64,000 bases of DNA from Pseudomonas arcuscaelestis (GCF_016881005.1 NZ_JACOPV010000003.1:1-64000), one strand, 5' to 3'. Shown: positions 10,052 through 19,152, numbered from the stretch's first letter. The notes: generated from the letters alone by a model not told the origin. Made by a program: numbers and translations.

Positions 10052-10528
10052 TCAGCGCTGCGATCTGTCAATCGGCACCTGCAACGTCGACTTCACCCGC
10101 TCGAGCACGACAATGGTTCGAAACCACTTCACGTTCGGGTTGTCATGAAATAGCCGCTGGGTCAGCGCCTGGTATTCGCTCATGCTTGCCACGGTGAGTA
10201 CCAGCATGAAGTCGGCGTCGCCTGTCACGTAGTAGCACTGTTGGATCTGGGGGCCGGAGAAGGTTTGCTTCATCAGTTCCAGATCCGGCGACTGGGTGCG
10301 TTCGGCATGCACCTCCACCATCAAGGTAATGACCTGGCCGATTTTTTCCGGGTCGATCACCGCCGCATTGGCCTGGATAACGCCATTGGCGTTCAAACGC
10401 TGAATTCGCCGTTGCACCGATGCGGTGGACAGGTGCACCTGTTCAGCAAGCTGGCGCAGGGCCAGGCTGTTGTCTTGCTGCAGGGCGTCGAGCAAGGCAA
10501 GGTCGAAGTCATCCAATGCAGGCTTCAT
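10052..10528 (-). CDS. Lrp/AsnC-family transcriptional regulator
   Basis: A 158-residue regulator. N-terminal helix-turn-helix (LLDALQQDNSLALRQLAEQV, HLSTASVQRRIQRL) is followed by a RAM/AsnC ligand domain (QQCYYVTGDADFMLVLTVAS). ATG at 10528 is preferred over a TTG six bases upstream. It is divergent from the RarD transporter; the 99-base gap contains a small inverted repeat GCACT-TTTC-AGTGC at 10566-10579. The pair suggests amino-acid-responsive control of the transporter. Confidence 0.87.
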   Translation of the reverse strand: MKPALDDFDLALLDALQQDNSLALRQLAEQVHLSTASVQRRIQRLNANGVIQANAAVIDPEKIGQVITLMVEVHAERTQSPDLELMKQTFSGPQIQQCYYVTGDADFMLVLTVASMSEYQALTQRLFHDNPNVKWFRTIVVLERVKSTLQVPIDRSQR

Positions 10529-10627
10529 GTGCAAAAATTTCTCATTGGCGGGGCGAAATAAGAGGGCACTTTTCAGTGCTAACGCAATAAATTATCACCG
10601 ACTCAACGCTCCGAGAAGGACATCGCA

Positions 10628-11569
10628 ATGCACCGGCCCGCCACCCCCAACGTCTCGCTTGGCGTACTGCTCAACGTACTCGCCTCGGTACTGTTTGCGC
10701 TGATGTACGCCTACACCCACCTGCTTGAACCCCTCAACGGTGAAGAAATCTATGGCTGGCGCATTTTGCTGACCGTGCCGTGCCTGACGCTGATGGTGCT
10801 TGCCAGTGGTCACTGGCACGAAGTCCGTCGGCTTTTCCAGCGATTGTTCGAAGAACGCTGGTTCTGGGCTGTGCGCCTGGTCTCGGCGGCGCTGCTTGGC
10901 GTTCAGTTGTGGTTGTTCATGTGGGCACCGATCAATGGCTATGGCCTCGATGTCTCGCTGGGCTACTTCCTCATGCCACTGACCATGGTGATCGTCGGTC
11001 GCCTGGCCTTCAATGACAGCATCAGCCGCCTGCAACTGCTGGCGTGTGGGTTGGCGGCGTTGGGCATCATCAACCAGATCGCAATTGCCAAGGCCATCAG
11101 TTGGCCGGTGTTGGCGGTGGCGCTGGGGTATCCGTTGTACTTCTGGCTGCGTCGGGTCAGCGACAGCAACAATATGGGCGGGCTGTGGTTCGACATGAGC
11201 CTGAGCTTGCCGGTCAGCCTGGGGCTGGTGCTCAAGGGCGGGGTAGTGCTGGCCGCTGTAGGCAGCGGCTCGTCGCTGCCGTGGCTGGTGGCCGGGCTGG
11301 GCGCCATCAGTGCGTCGGCCCTGGCCCTGCAAGCGCTATCGGGGCCGCGGCTGAACCTGACCCTGTTTGGCCTGCTGATCTATGTTGAACCCATCCTTCT
11401 GGTGCTGGCGGCAATCATGCTCGGTGAAAGCATCGCTGCGGCGCAATGGCCCACCTACCTTGCCATTTGGCTGGCCGTGTTGGTACTGGTGGTGGAAGGC
11501 GGCCTGAGCCTGAGCAACAACCGTCGGGCTATTCGCCAAGCCGCTGTTCTCGCGAAGGTGGATAGCTGA
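10628..11569 (+). CDS. rarD: EamA-family transporter, RarD type
   Basis: A 313-residue inner-membrane protein with about ten hydrophobic helices and RarD-type features (GVLLNVLASVLFALMYAYTH at the N-terminus, GEEIYGWRILLTVP, GYFLMPLTMVIVGRL, LIYVEPILLVLAAIMLGE). EamA/DMT proteins export or import small metabolites; the RarD substrate is not established. GAGAAGGA precedes the ATG. Its last 41 bases overlap the 3' end of the convergent AraC-type gene. Confidence 0.85.
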   Translation: MHRPATPNVSLGVLLNVLASVLFALMYAYTHLLEPLNGEEIYGWRILLTVPCLTLMVLASGHWHEVRRLFQRLFEERWFWAVRLVSAALLGVQLWLFMWAPINGYGLDVSLGYFLMPLTMVIVGRLAFNDSISRLQLLACGLAALGIINQIAIAKAISWPVLAVALGYPLYFWLRRVSDSNNMGGLWFDMSLSLPVSLGLVLKGGVVLAAVGSGSSLPWLVAGLGAISASALALQALSGPRLNLTLFGLLIYVEPILLVLAAIMLGESIAAAQWPTYLAIWLAVLVLVVEGGLSLSNNRRAIRQAAVLAKVDS

Positions 11570-12536
11570 AGTAGGCGCTGTAGCATTTGCTGAAATGCGA
11601 GACTGAAACAAAGCCGCAGGCAATCGCTACGTCCATTAGCGGCAGGTCGGAATACTGCAGCAAACGACGGCTCTTGGTAATGCGCAGTTCCATGTAATAG
11701 CGGCTCGGGGAGGTGCCCAGCTGTGCCTGGAACAAACGATCGATCTGCCGTCGCGAGCGGCCGCTGTAGTTGGCGAGTTGGTCGAGGCTGAGGGTTTCCT
11801 CAAGGTTGTTCTCCATCAGCTCGACGATGGTACGCAGCGGCGCACTCATGGATTTTTTCGAGCTGCTGTCGACCCGGCGAAATCGTGCCCCGGAGAACGC
11901 CAGGATTTCCTCCACTCCCGCGGCCAGTGCATCGCCCTGTTGCAGCCGCAAAAGGGCCAGCATCATCTCCAGCGCGCCATTGGGGCTGGCAGCGGTGAGG
12001 CGGTCACGATCCAGGACAAAGCTTGCCGGGGTAATCGTGCTTTGCGCGCTGCGTTCGGCCAGGCTTGCCCGCTGTTCGGGATGGATGGTGCAACTGTAGT
12101 CCGCCAGCACCCCGGCACGGCCGAGAAAATAGGCGCCATTCCACAGGCCGCCCAACGCCAGGCCGTGGCTTGCCGCATCGGCCAGCAGTCGATCCAGCAG
12201 GGGATACTTGAGGGGGGTACGCAGCCCTCCGCAGACAATCAACATGTCCAGCTCATCAAGGGTGGCCCGCTCCAGGCCTGCGGCATAGATCTCCAACCCC
12301 AGGTCGCTGATGACGCGCTCGCCGCCCAGAGACAATGGCGTGATCACAAAAAGGTTGTTCTGCAACAGGTTGGCGGTAACCAGCACATCCATGGCAACGG
12401 TAAAGCTGGCCATGGAGAAGTTTTCCAGCAACAGGAAGCCGACGCGGTAAGCGGGTGAGGAGGCCGCTTGCGGGTGCTTGAGGTTCAGCATATTCGTTGT
12501 ACTGGTTTTACTACTGAACTGGCGTGGGGTGGGCAT
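11529..12536 (-). CDS. GlxA-type AraC regulator with DJ-1/PfpI-like N-terminal domain
   Basis: A 335-residue protein. Residues about 30-190 form a class I glutamine-amidotransferase-like domain (RVGFLLLENFSMASFTVAMD, DMLIVCGGL, LGGLWNGAYFLGRAGVLA), in which the usual nucleophile position is occupied by Asn, as in non-enzymatic members. Residues about 235-335 carry the AraC helix-turn-helix pair (LDQLANYSGRSRRQIDRLFQ; VAIACGFVSVSHFSKCYSAY). Relatives in Pseudomonas control use of quaternary amines and arginine; the signal here is unknown. A GGAG lies five bases before the ATG. It overlaps rarD tail to tail. Confidence 0.85.
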   Translation of the reverse strand: MPTPRQFSSKTSTTNMLNLKHPQAASSPAYRVGFLLLENFSMASFTVAMDVLVTANLLQNNLFVITPLSLGGERVISDLGLEIYAAGLERATLDELDMLIVCGGLRTPLKYPLLDRLLADAASHGLALGGLWNGAYFLGRAGVLADYSCTIHPEQRASLAERSAQSTITPASFVLDRDRLTAASPNGALEMMLALLRLQQGDALAAGVEEILAFSGARFRRVDSSSKKSMSAPLRTIVELMENNLEETLSLDQLANYSGRSRRQIDRLFQAQLGTSPSRYYMELRITKSRRLLQYSDLPLMDVAIACGFVSVSHFSKCYSAYFSYPPSREQRLGE

Positions 12537-12684
12537 TGAAGCTCCGCAGGCAAAGAGGAGGTCGAGGTTGTCGAGTTTACTCAGAAGTTCATTGTCCGTG
12601 GCGAACTTGCGGGCCTAGCCGAAAACAGAATGAACCCTGGCCGCTGGCGCAGACCTAACCTGCGTACCCTACTGGAGGCAACGC

Positions 12685-12897
12685 ATGGAAAACGGTCATA
12701 TCTGGATCACGCTTGCAGTACTGCTCACCCTTGTCGAACTGTGGGCCATCAAGCGCATTATCGGGAGTAAAAGTCGGGCAGATCGGAAGATGCTATGGAT
12801 AGTGTTTATCGTTTTTGTGCCTGTGCTCGGTTTGATCGCCTGGGCTGTGGCAGGTCCAAAATCGAGTGCCGGCGTTCCTATTTCGCGGGAAGGGTAG
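12685..12897 (+). CDS. Small membrane protein with PLDc_N domain
   Basis: A 70-residue protein with two hydrophobic helices (IWITLAVLLTLVELWAIKRI; WIVFIVFVPVLGLIAWAVAG) joined by a basic loop. This is the phospholipase-D-nuclease N-terminal (PLDc_N) membrane module seen as a free-standing small protein in many bacteria. No nuclease domain follows. A strong GGAGG ribosome site lies eight bases upstream. Function unknown. Confidence 0.8.
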   Translation: MENGHIWITLAVLLTLVELWAIKRIIGSKSRADRKMLWIVFIVFVPVLGLIAWAVAGPKSSAGVPISREG

Positions 12898-12974
12898 GTG
12901 CCCTGCGTAGCAAAAGTACCTGCCTGTGTGTAGGGTGCCGATATGGCCTCCGACCCACAGCGCAGAGTTGTGAC

Positions 12975-13538
12975 ATGTCTTCATCCCACCTTGACCCGCT
13001 GCGACGGGAGATCGAACAACGTCAGATCGCCCCGGCACCGGCGCCGTGGCAACTCAAGGCCAGGCTGAGCATCACGGGCCTGCTGGAGATCGGCTTCGAT
13101 GCTGACAGCGAACTGCTTCTGGTTGCGTCCAGCTCCGGGCGGAGCGTGATCGATTGTCAGAGCGGGGAAAAAGTCGCGCGTGATCGCACCGATAACCTTG
13201 GCAGTGACCGCCACCTGCAGACCCGTGGCATCGGGCCGCTGCAGGATCGTGTAATACGCATGGCCGGGATCAATGGGGGTGGCCTGCCGGTAGCCACCGC
13301 CGATGGCTGGATGGTCGAGGACATCACCCTGGCCTGGCCGGAACAGCACCTGTTGCTGGTCGAGCCTGGCTCGTGGTTGCACGGTGCGCGTTACCACCGC
13401 CCGGCGCTGTTTCACAAGCTTGGGGTAGAGCTTGAAGTGAGGGCGTTCGGTTTTTCCTATACCGGCTTGAGCCTGGTGATTGCCACTGCCGGGGAAGTGC
13501 TGGTGTACGGGCGCTGCGCGAAAACCTTGGCGTCCTGA
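12975..13538 (+). CDS. Conserved-looking hypothetical protein
   Basis: A 187-residue soluble protein with no signal peptide or membrane helix. I do not recognise a domain. It is rich in beta-like stretches (LLEIGFDADSELLLVASSSG, DITLAWPEQHLLLVEPGSWL) and contains a glycine-rich turn (IRMAGINGGGLPVATADGW), which suggests a mostly beta fold with repeated blades. The start MSSSHLDPL at 12975 is chosen because the longer frame from 12795 only antisenses and overlaps the PLDc_N gene. It lies 77 bases downstream of that gene and could share its transcript. Confidence 0.65.
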   Translation: MSSSHLDPLRREIEQRQIAPAPAPWQLKARLSITGLLEIGFDADSELLLVASSSGRSVIDCQSGEKVARDRTDNLGSDRHLQTRGIGPLQDRVIRMAGINGGGLPVATADGWMVEDITLAWPEQHLLLVEPGSWLHGARYHRPALFHKLGVELEVRAFGFSYTGLSLVIATAGEVLVYGRCAKTLAS

Positions 13539-13604
13539 TAGTGCCTGCCTTCTGTGACCGTCCAGGTCCTGTCTACACACCCATCGTCGCTTTTAGTGAG
13601 AAAT

Positions 13605-13621
13605 TTCCCATTCAATGGGAA
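13605..13621. promoter_or_regulatory. Inverted repeat, candidate IclR-type operator
   Basis: TTCCCAT-TCA-ATGGGAA, a perfect 7-bp inverted repeat with a 3-base centre, lies 54 bases before the IclR gene start. It resembles the short palindromes bound by IclR-family proteins and could serve autoregulation. Binding is an inference. Confidence 0.5.
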
Positions 13622-13674
13622 TCTTGTTTCACCCTTTGAGAAAACCCTGTGCACCATGTTCGCAAGGAGCACAT

Positions 13675-14400
13675 ATGAACTACAACAGCCCCACCGATCG
13701 CTTGCTGCAGATTCTTGTCGCCCTAGGCCAGGCTAACGAAGCCGTGTCGGCCAAGGAGCTGAGCCTGCAGCTGGAACAGCCCTTGAGCAGCACGTATCGG
13801 CATTTGAAAACCCTGCTGCGCTGGGGCTTGGCCGAAGACAATGGTCACGGCCGTTATCTGCCGGGGCCTGCTTGCTTGCAATTGGCAAACAAATTCGACC
13901 GCGAGGCGCTGCTGGTATCGCAGGCCATGCCCGAGCTCAAACGCTTGGCCGAACTGAGCCGCGAAAGTGTTGCGTTGATGGTGCCCAGCAACGGCCAGGC
14001 TATTTGTATCGAATTGATCGATAGCCCCCAGCCGCTGCGTTGCTGTTATCAGAAGGGGCTGGCGCAGCCGCTGCTGGTCGGCGCTTCGGCGCGGGTGCTG
14101 CTGGCCCATATGGCGCCAGAGCGAAGCGAGGCGATCCTTCATGAGCACGGCGTGGATGCCGAAGGCTTCGAGCTTTATCGGCAAAGCTTCATCCCCATTC
14201 GCGACCAGGGCTTTGCCATAAGCCTTGGCGAAATCGACGACGGCATCTGGGGCGTCAGCGCGCCGGTGCTCGACAGCCGCAACCGCTTGTACGGCGCAAT
14301 CAGCCTCATGGCCCCGGCCTTTCGTGCCCAGCACAACAGTGAGCGCCTGACCCGCTGGACTCGCGAAGTCGCCCTGCGCGTGGGTGCACGGCTGGACTGA
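13675..14400 (+). CDS. IclR-family transcriptional regulator
   Basis: A 241-residue regulator: N-terminal winged helix (DRLLQILVALGQANEAVSAK, QPLSSTYRHLKTLLRWGL) and a C-terminal GAF-like effector domain (ESVALMVPSNGQAICIELID, GASARVLLAHMAPE). AAGGAG sits six bases before the ATG; the upstream extension from 13615 is rejected. It is the first gene of a tight same-strand group with hutG (21 bases later) and gltS, so it likely controls formiminoglutamate/glutamate use. Confidence 0.88.
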   Translation: MNYNSPTDRLLQILVALGQANEAVSAKELSLQLEQPLSSTYRHLKTLLRWGLAEDNGHGRYLPGPACLQLANKFDREALLVSQAMPELKRLAELSRESVALMVPSNGQAICIELIDSPQPLRCCYQKGLAQPLLVGASARVLLAHMAPERSEAILHEHGVDAEGFELYRQSFIPIRDQGFAISLGEIDDGIWGVSAPVLDSRNRLYGAISLMAPAFRAQHNSERLTRWTREVALRVGARLD

Positions 14401-14421
14401 ATCAACCTGGAGTTTTTGAGC

Positions 14422-15360
14422 ATGACCGCACATCTGTCCATGCCTGAGTGGCAAGGCCGTATTGACGCAGGCGAAGGTTCGTCTGCATTGCGCTGGCACC
14501 AGTGGGTGCGGCCTTATCACAGCGCCCAAGCCCCTGGCACCGCATTGATAGGTCTGGCCTGCGATGAAGGTGTCACCCGCAACCAGGGTCGCAGCGGTGC
14601 CCGCCAAGGGCCACCGGCATTGCGCAAGGCGTTGGCCAACCTCGCCTGGCGCGGCCAGCGAGCAGTGTATGACAGCGGCGACATTGCCTGCACCGGTAGC
14701 GATCTGGAAGGCGCGCAGCAGGGCTATGCCCAGCGCGTCAATGAACTTCTCGACCACGGTCATTTGCCGTTGGGGATAGGTGGTGGGCATGAAATCGCTT
14801 ATGCCAGCTTTCTCGGCCTGGCCGAGCACCTGCGTAAGCACGAAGCCAGCCCACGGGTGGGTGTTCTTAATTTTGACGCCCATTTCGATTTGCGTCATGC
14901 CGCGCAAAGCAGCTCCGGCACGCCGTTCCGACAGATCGCTGAGTACTGCGAGCAGGCGGGCATGGTGTTTGACTATTGCTGCCTGGGCGTGAGTGAGCTG
15001 AACAACACGCAAGCCCTGTTTGATCAGGCCGATCGCCTGAACGTGCGCTATCGCCTCGACCGGCAGATGCAACCCTGGAATGTCGGGGCCATCGAGGCGT
15101 TTGTCGATGCGTTCCTCGGCGGTATCGACCACCTCTATATGACCATTTGCCTGGATGTGCTGCCCGCCAGCCAAGCACCCGGCGTCAGTGCACCGTCGGC
15201 CCATGGTGTGGACCTGATGGTGGTCGAGCACCTGGTCAGGCATGCCAAGGCCAGCGGCAAGCTGCGCATGGCCGACATCGCTGAACTTAACCCCGGTCTT
15301 GACCAGGACCAGCGCACGGCGCGCATTGGCGCGAGGTTGCTGGCAAGCCTGGTCGACTAA
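14422..15360 (+). CDS. hutG: Formimidoylglutamase (arginase/agmatinase family)
   Basis: A 312-residue ureohydrolase-family enzyme, expected to split N-formimidoyl-L-glutamate into glutamate and formamide, the last step of one histidine-degradation route. Metal-site motifs: [10 protein letters not shown] (H123) and FDAHFDLR (D152, H154, D156). The third motif reads [10 protein letters not shown], with Cys243 where many arginase-family members have the first Asp of D-x-D; D245 is kept. The distal APGVSAP stretch is typical of HutG. No other hut gene is nearby; the flanking IclR regulator and GltS fit a product that is glutamate. Guanidinobutyrase or agmatinase activity cannot be excluded. Confidence 0.82.
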   Translation: MTAHLSMPEWQGRIDAGEGSSALRWHQWVRPYHSAQAPGTALIGLACDEGVTRNQGRSGARQGPPALRKALANLAWRGQRAVYDSGDIACTGSDLEGAQQGYAQRVNELLDHGHLPLGIGGGHEIAYASFLGLAEHLRKHEASPRVGVLNFDAHFDLRHAAQSSSGTPFRQIAEYCEQAGMVFDYCCLGVSELNNTQALFDQADRLNVRYRLDRQMQPWNVGAIEAFVDAFLGGIDHLYMTICLDVLPASQAPGVSAPSAHGVDLMVVEHLVRHAKASGKLRMADIAELNPGLDQDQRTARIGARLLASLVD

Positions 15361-15405
15361 GCCGTTCCCCCATTCAATCCAGTATAAAAACAAGAGTATT
15401 ACTTC

Positions 15406-16614
15406 ATGCTGACCCTGCAACTCGATGCATTGACCACCGTTGCCCTGGCACTTGTGCTGCTGGCATTGGGGGCACAACTTAAAAAACACAGTTACTGGCT
15501 GCGCCAGCTCTGCGTACCCGCGCCGGTAATCGGTGGTTTTGGTTTTGCCCTGCTGGTATGGCTACTGCGTAACCAGCAGTGGCTGGACATCAAGCTGGAT
15601 ACGGCCATGCAAACCCCGTTGATGGTGGCGTTCTTCACCACCGTCGGCCTGGGTGGCAGCCTTGGCCTGCTACGCCAGGGCGGCAAGATCCTGTTCATCT
15701 ATCTGGGTGCCTGCTGGGGCCTGGCGCTGCTGCAGAACCTGGTGGGTGTCGGCATGGCCAAGGCGCTGGGTATCGATCCGCTGCTGGGGATCATGGCCGG
15801 TGCAGTGTCACTGGAAGGCGGTTTCGGTGCGGCGGCAGCCTTTGGCCCGATTGCAGAGAGCCTTGGCACCACGGGTGCCACAACGGCAGCGCTGGCTTCG
15901 GCGACCTTTGGCATGGTTGCTGGCGGTTTGCTTGGCAGCCCGGTGGCGCGTTATCTGATTGATCGCAAGAAGCTGGCGGTCAAAGCCGACCGGGTCGATA
16001 CGTTGCAGGCGCTGGAAAAAGCCAACGAAACTCCGAGCGTAACCCTGGATGCGGCGGTACTGCTGCGCTTGCTGACCTGCATGCTGGTCATCATGGTACT
16101 TGGCTTCTGGATCGGCGATGCCTTGAAAGCGCACTTGGGTATTGTTTTGCCGGTGTACGTCGGCGCGATGTTTGTCGCCATCATCCTGCGTAATCTCAAT
16201 GATCGCGCACGGGTTATCGAGTTGCCGGACAATGCGGTCAGCACTGTAGGCGATATCAGCCTGGGCATGTTCTTGACCATGGCTATGATGAGCCTGAAGT
16301 TCTGGGAGTTGGAGCAGTTGGGCCTGCCGCTGCTGGTGATTCTGGTAGTACAGGTGGTGATCATGGTGCTGCTGTGCATCTTCGTGCTGTTTCGCCTGTT
16401 CGGCGGTAACTACGATGCTGCCGTGCTCTGCGCGGGCTACATGGGGCATGGCCTGGGCGCCACGCCCAATGCGGTGGCCAACATGGGTGCCATTTGTGAT
16501 CACTACAAGGTGTTCTCCTACAAGGCGTTTATCATCGTGCCCCTGTGTGGCGCGGTGTTGATCGATATCGTTGCCTTGCCGTTGATTACCTGGTTCATCA
16601 ACGCGTTCAGTTGA
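15406..16614 (+). CDS. gltS: Sodium/glutamate symporter
   Basis: A 402-residue inner-membrane protein with around ten to twelve helices in two inverted halves, each with the GltS pore-loop pattern (GAVSLEGGFGAAAAFGPI in the first half; GYMGHGLGATPNAVANM in the second). GltS imports glutamate with Na+. It starts 45 bases after hutG. Together they would import glutamate and release it from formiminoglutamate. The ribosome site (AGAG) is weak. Confidence 0.93.
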   Translation: MLTLQLDALTTVALALVLLALGAQLKKHSYWLRQLCVPAPVIGGFGFALLVWLLRNQQWLDIKLDTAMQTPLMVAFFTTVGLGGSLGLLRQGGKILFIYLGACWGLALLQNLVGVGMAKALGIDPLLGIMAGAVSLEGGFGAAAAFGPIAESLGTTGATTAALASATFGMVAGGLLGSPVARYLIDRKKLAVKADRVDTLQALEKANETPSVTLDAAVLLRLLTCMLVIMVLGFWIGDALKAHLGIVLPVYVGAMFVAIILRNLNDRARVIELPDNAVSTVGDISLGMFLTMAMMSLKFWELEQLGLPLLVILVVQVVIMVLLCIFVLFRLFGGNYDAAVLCAGYMGHGLGATPNAVANMGAICDHYKVFSYKAFIIVPLCGAVLIDIVALPLITWFINAFS

Positions 16615-16767
16615 CACCCAATGACCCGTCAGGGGACGGGCGGTGGTGCTCAAACCCCTCCGCTCGACCACTGACGTGGCGAAAAACGCTTTTCTCCCTT
16701 TCGAGTTCCGTCAAGGGAGGGCACAATGCGTGTCCTTTTTTTGGCCGGCCTTGCCGGGGGCCTCGAA

Positions 16768-17865
16768 ATGATCAAAACGCCGTATTACCTCATCGACAAA
16801 ACCAAGCTGCTGCGCAACATGGAGAAGATCGCCTACGTGCGTGAAAACTCCGGTGCCAAGGCGCTGCTGGCCCTCAAGTGCTTCGCCACCTGGTCGGTAT
16901 TCGACTTGATGCAGCAGTACATGGACGGTACCACCTCGTCTTCGCTCTACGAGCTCAAGCTGGGTCGCCAGAAGTTCGCCGGTGAGACGCACGCCTACAG
17001 CGTAGCCTGGGCCGACGACGAAATCGGCGAGATGGTCGAGAACTGCGACAAGATCATTTTCAACTCCATCGGTCAGTTGCAACGCTTCGCCGAGCAAACC
17101 GAAGGCACCGTGCGCGGCCTGCGCGTCAACCCGCAGGTAAGCAGCTCCGACTACTTGCTGGCTGACCCTGCGCGCCCATTCAGCCGCCTGGGTGAGTGGG
17201 ATCCGGTAAAAGTCGAAGCAGTCATCGAACAGATCTCCGGCTTCATGTTCCACAACAACTGCGAGAACGGCGATTTCGGCCTGTTCGACCAGATGCTGTG
17301 CACCATCGAAGAGCGCTTCGGACATCTGCTGCACAAGGTCGAGTGGGTCAGCCTGGGTGGCGGTATCCACTTCACGGGCGAAGACTACGCGCTGGACGCC
17401 TTCTGTGCGCGCCTTAAGTCCTTCTCCGAAAAGTACGGCGTGCAGGTTTACCTGGAGCCGGGCGAGGCAGCCATCACCCAGAGCGCCTCGCTGGAAGTCA
17501 CCGTGCTCGATACCCTCTACAACGGCAAGCACCTGGCCGTCGTCGACAGCTCTATCGAGGCGCACATGCTCGACCTGCTGATCTATCGCCTCAACGCCAA
17601 GCTGGCGCCCAGCGAAGGCGAACATACCTACATGGTGTGCGGCAAGTCCTGCCTGGCCGGGGATATCTTTGGCGAATACCAATTTGATCGTCCGCTGGCC
17701 ATCGGCGATCGGCTGTCGTTTGTTGACGCAGCGGGTTACACCATGGTCAAGAAAAACTGGTTCAACGGCTTGAAGATGCCGTCCATCGTAGTGAAACAAC
17801 TCGACGGTACTGTTGAGGTTGTTCGCGAATTCGGGTTCGAAGACTACTTGTCCAGCCTGTCGTAA
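16768..17865 (+). CDS. nspC: Carboxynorspermidine/carboxyspermidine decarboxylase
   Basis: A 365-residue fold-type III PLP decarboxylase that removes CO2 from carboxy(nor)spermidine in the alternative polyamine route. Seen: the PLP lysine region (AKALLALKCFATWSV), HNNCENGDF, the GGGIHFTGEDY glycine loop, the EPGEAAI motif and the C-terminal CGKSCLAGDIFGEY containing the catalytic Cys. The N-terminus MIKTPYYLIDK fits the family, so 16768 is chosen. An in-frame ATG at 16726 has a much stronger GGGAGG site and would add 14 hydrophobic residues; that start cannot be excluded. The partner synthase follows after 27 bases. Confidence 0.93.
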   Translation: MIKTPYYLIDKTKLLRNMEKIAYVRENSGAKALLALKCFATWSVFDLMQQYMDGTTSSSLYELKLGRQKFAGETHAYSVAWADDEIGEMVENCDKIIFNSIGQLQRFAEQTEGTVRGLRVNPQVSSSDYLLADPARPFSRLGEWDPVKVEAVIEQISGFMFHNNCENGDFGLFDQMLCTIEERFGHLLHKVEWVSLGGGIHFTGEDYALDAFCARLKSFSEKYGVQVYLEPGEAAITQSASLEVTVLDTLYNGKHLAVVDSSIEAHMLDLLIYRLNAKLAPSEGEHTYMVCGKSCLAGDIFGEYQFDRPLAIGDRLSFVDAAGYTMVKKNWFNGLKMPSIVVKQLDGTVEVVREFGFEDYLSSLS

Positions 17866-17892
17866 GCTGGCAGTAAAGGAGAGAAAGAGAAA

Positions 17893-19128
17893 TTGAAGAA
17901 GAACGTCCTTATCATTGGTGCAGGAGGTGTCGCCAAGGTGGTGGCCCACAAGTGCGCACAGCACAACGACGAACTCGGTCGTATTGCTATCGCGTCGCGC
18001 AACATCTCCAAATGCCAGGCCATCATCGACAGCGTCAACGCCAAGGGCAGCCTGAAACAGCCTGCTGAAATCAAGGCTTTCGCGCTGAACGCCCTGGATG
18101 TCGAAGCGACTAAGGCGCTGATCCGCGAAACCGAATCGCAGATCGTCATCAACGTCGGCTCTGCGTTTCTCAACATGTCGGTGCTGCGTGCCTGCATCGA
18201 TACCGGCGTGGCCTACCTGGACACCGCCATCCACGAAGAACCGGGCAAAATCTGCGAAACCCCGCCTTGGTACGGCAACTACGAGTGGAAACACCTCGAG
18301 GAATGCCAGCAGAAGAACATCACCGCCATTCTTGGCGTAGGTTTCGACCCAGGTGTGGTCAACGCCTATGCAGCATTGGCGCAGCAACAGTATTTCGACC
18401 GCATTGATTCCATCGATATTCTCGACGTCAATGCCGGTTCCCATGGCAAGTACTTCGCCACCAACTTCGACCCGGAAATCAACTTCCGTGAGTTCACAGG
18501 ACAGGTGTGGAGCTGGCAGAACAGCCAGTGGACCAGCAACACCATGTTCGAAGTCAAGCGTACCGATGATCTGCCGGTAGTAGGTTCGCAGAACCTGTAC
18601 CTGACTGGCCACGATGAAGTGCACTCGCTGTCGAAAAACCTCGACGTGCCCAACGTGCGTTTCTGGATGAGCTTTGGCGAGCACTACATCAATGTGTTCA
18701 CCGTGCTCAAGAACCTGGGCCTGCTCTCCGAGCAACCGGTCAAGACTGCAGAAGGCCTGGAAGTGGTACCACTGAAAGTGGTCAAGGCCGTGCTGCCTGA
18801 TCCGTCTTCGCTGGCACCGGGTTACACCGGCAAAACCTGCATTGGTGACCTGGTCAAGGGCACCAAGGACGGCCAGCCACGTGAGATCTTCATCTACAAC
18901 GTGGCAGACCACGAAGAAGCTTACGTCGAGACCGACAGCCAGGGTATTTCCTATACCGCAGGTGTGCCACCCGTGGCTGCAGCCTTGCTGGTCGCCCGTG
19001 GAGAGTGGGACGTGCAGCGCATGGCCAACGTCGAGGAACTGCCGGCAGAGCCGTTCCTCAAGGCGCTGGACGAGATGGGCCTGCCAACTCGCATCAAAGA
19101 CGAGAATGGCGACCGTCCCTGGAACTGA
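17893..19128 (+). CDS. Carboxynorspermidine synthase (saccharopine dehydrogenase family)
   Basis: A 411-residue NAD(P)H-dependent reductase that condenses aspartate semialdehyde with a diamine to give carboxy(nor)spermidine, the substrate of the preceding enzyme. The Rossmann start is clear (VLIIGAGGVAKVVAHKCAQH) and the saccharopine-dehydrogenase core follows (GVGFDPGVVNAYAALAQ). The start codon is TTG at 17893, behind an AAGGAG about eleven bases upstream; no in-frame ATG exists near the N-terminus. Together with nspC it forms the aspartate-semialdehyde route to spermidine. Confidence 0.92.
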   Translation: MKKNVLIIGAGGVAKVVAHKCAQHNDELGRIAIASRNISKCQAIIDSVNAKGSLKQPAEIKAFALNALDVEATKALIRETESQIVINVGSAFLNMSVLRACIDTGVAYLDTAIHEEPGKICETPPWYGNYEWKHLEECQQKNITAILGVGFDPGVVNAYAALAQQQYFDRIDSIDILDVNAGSHGKYFATNFDPEINFREFTGQVWSWQNSQWTSNTMFEVKRTDDLPVVGSQNLYLTGHDEVHSLSKNLDVPNVRFWMSFGEHYINVFTVLKNLGLLSEQPVKTAEGLEVVPLKVVKAVLPDPSSLAPGYTGKTCIGDLVKGTKDGQPREIFIYNVADHEEAYVETDSQGISYTAGVPPVAAALLVARGEWDVQRMANVEELPAEPFLKALDEMGLPTRIKDENGDRPWN

Positions 19129-19152
19129 GTGATCAGTTCGCCGCTGTAACTG

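Noticed and set aside
13723..15489. A 588-codon open frame on the minus strand across the IclR and hutG genes
   Set aside because: It is antisense to two genes with clear domains; its translation shows no family features and no ribosome site. High GC codon use opens the opposite frame.
16711..18912. A 733-codon open frame on the minus strand across nspC and carboxynorspermidine synthase
   Set aside because: Antisense shadow of two certain enzyme genes; the translation has no recognisable domain.
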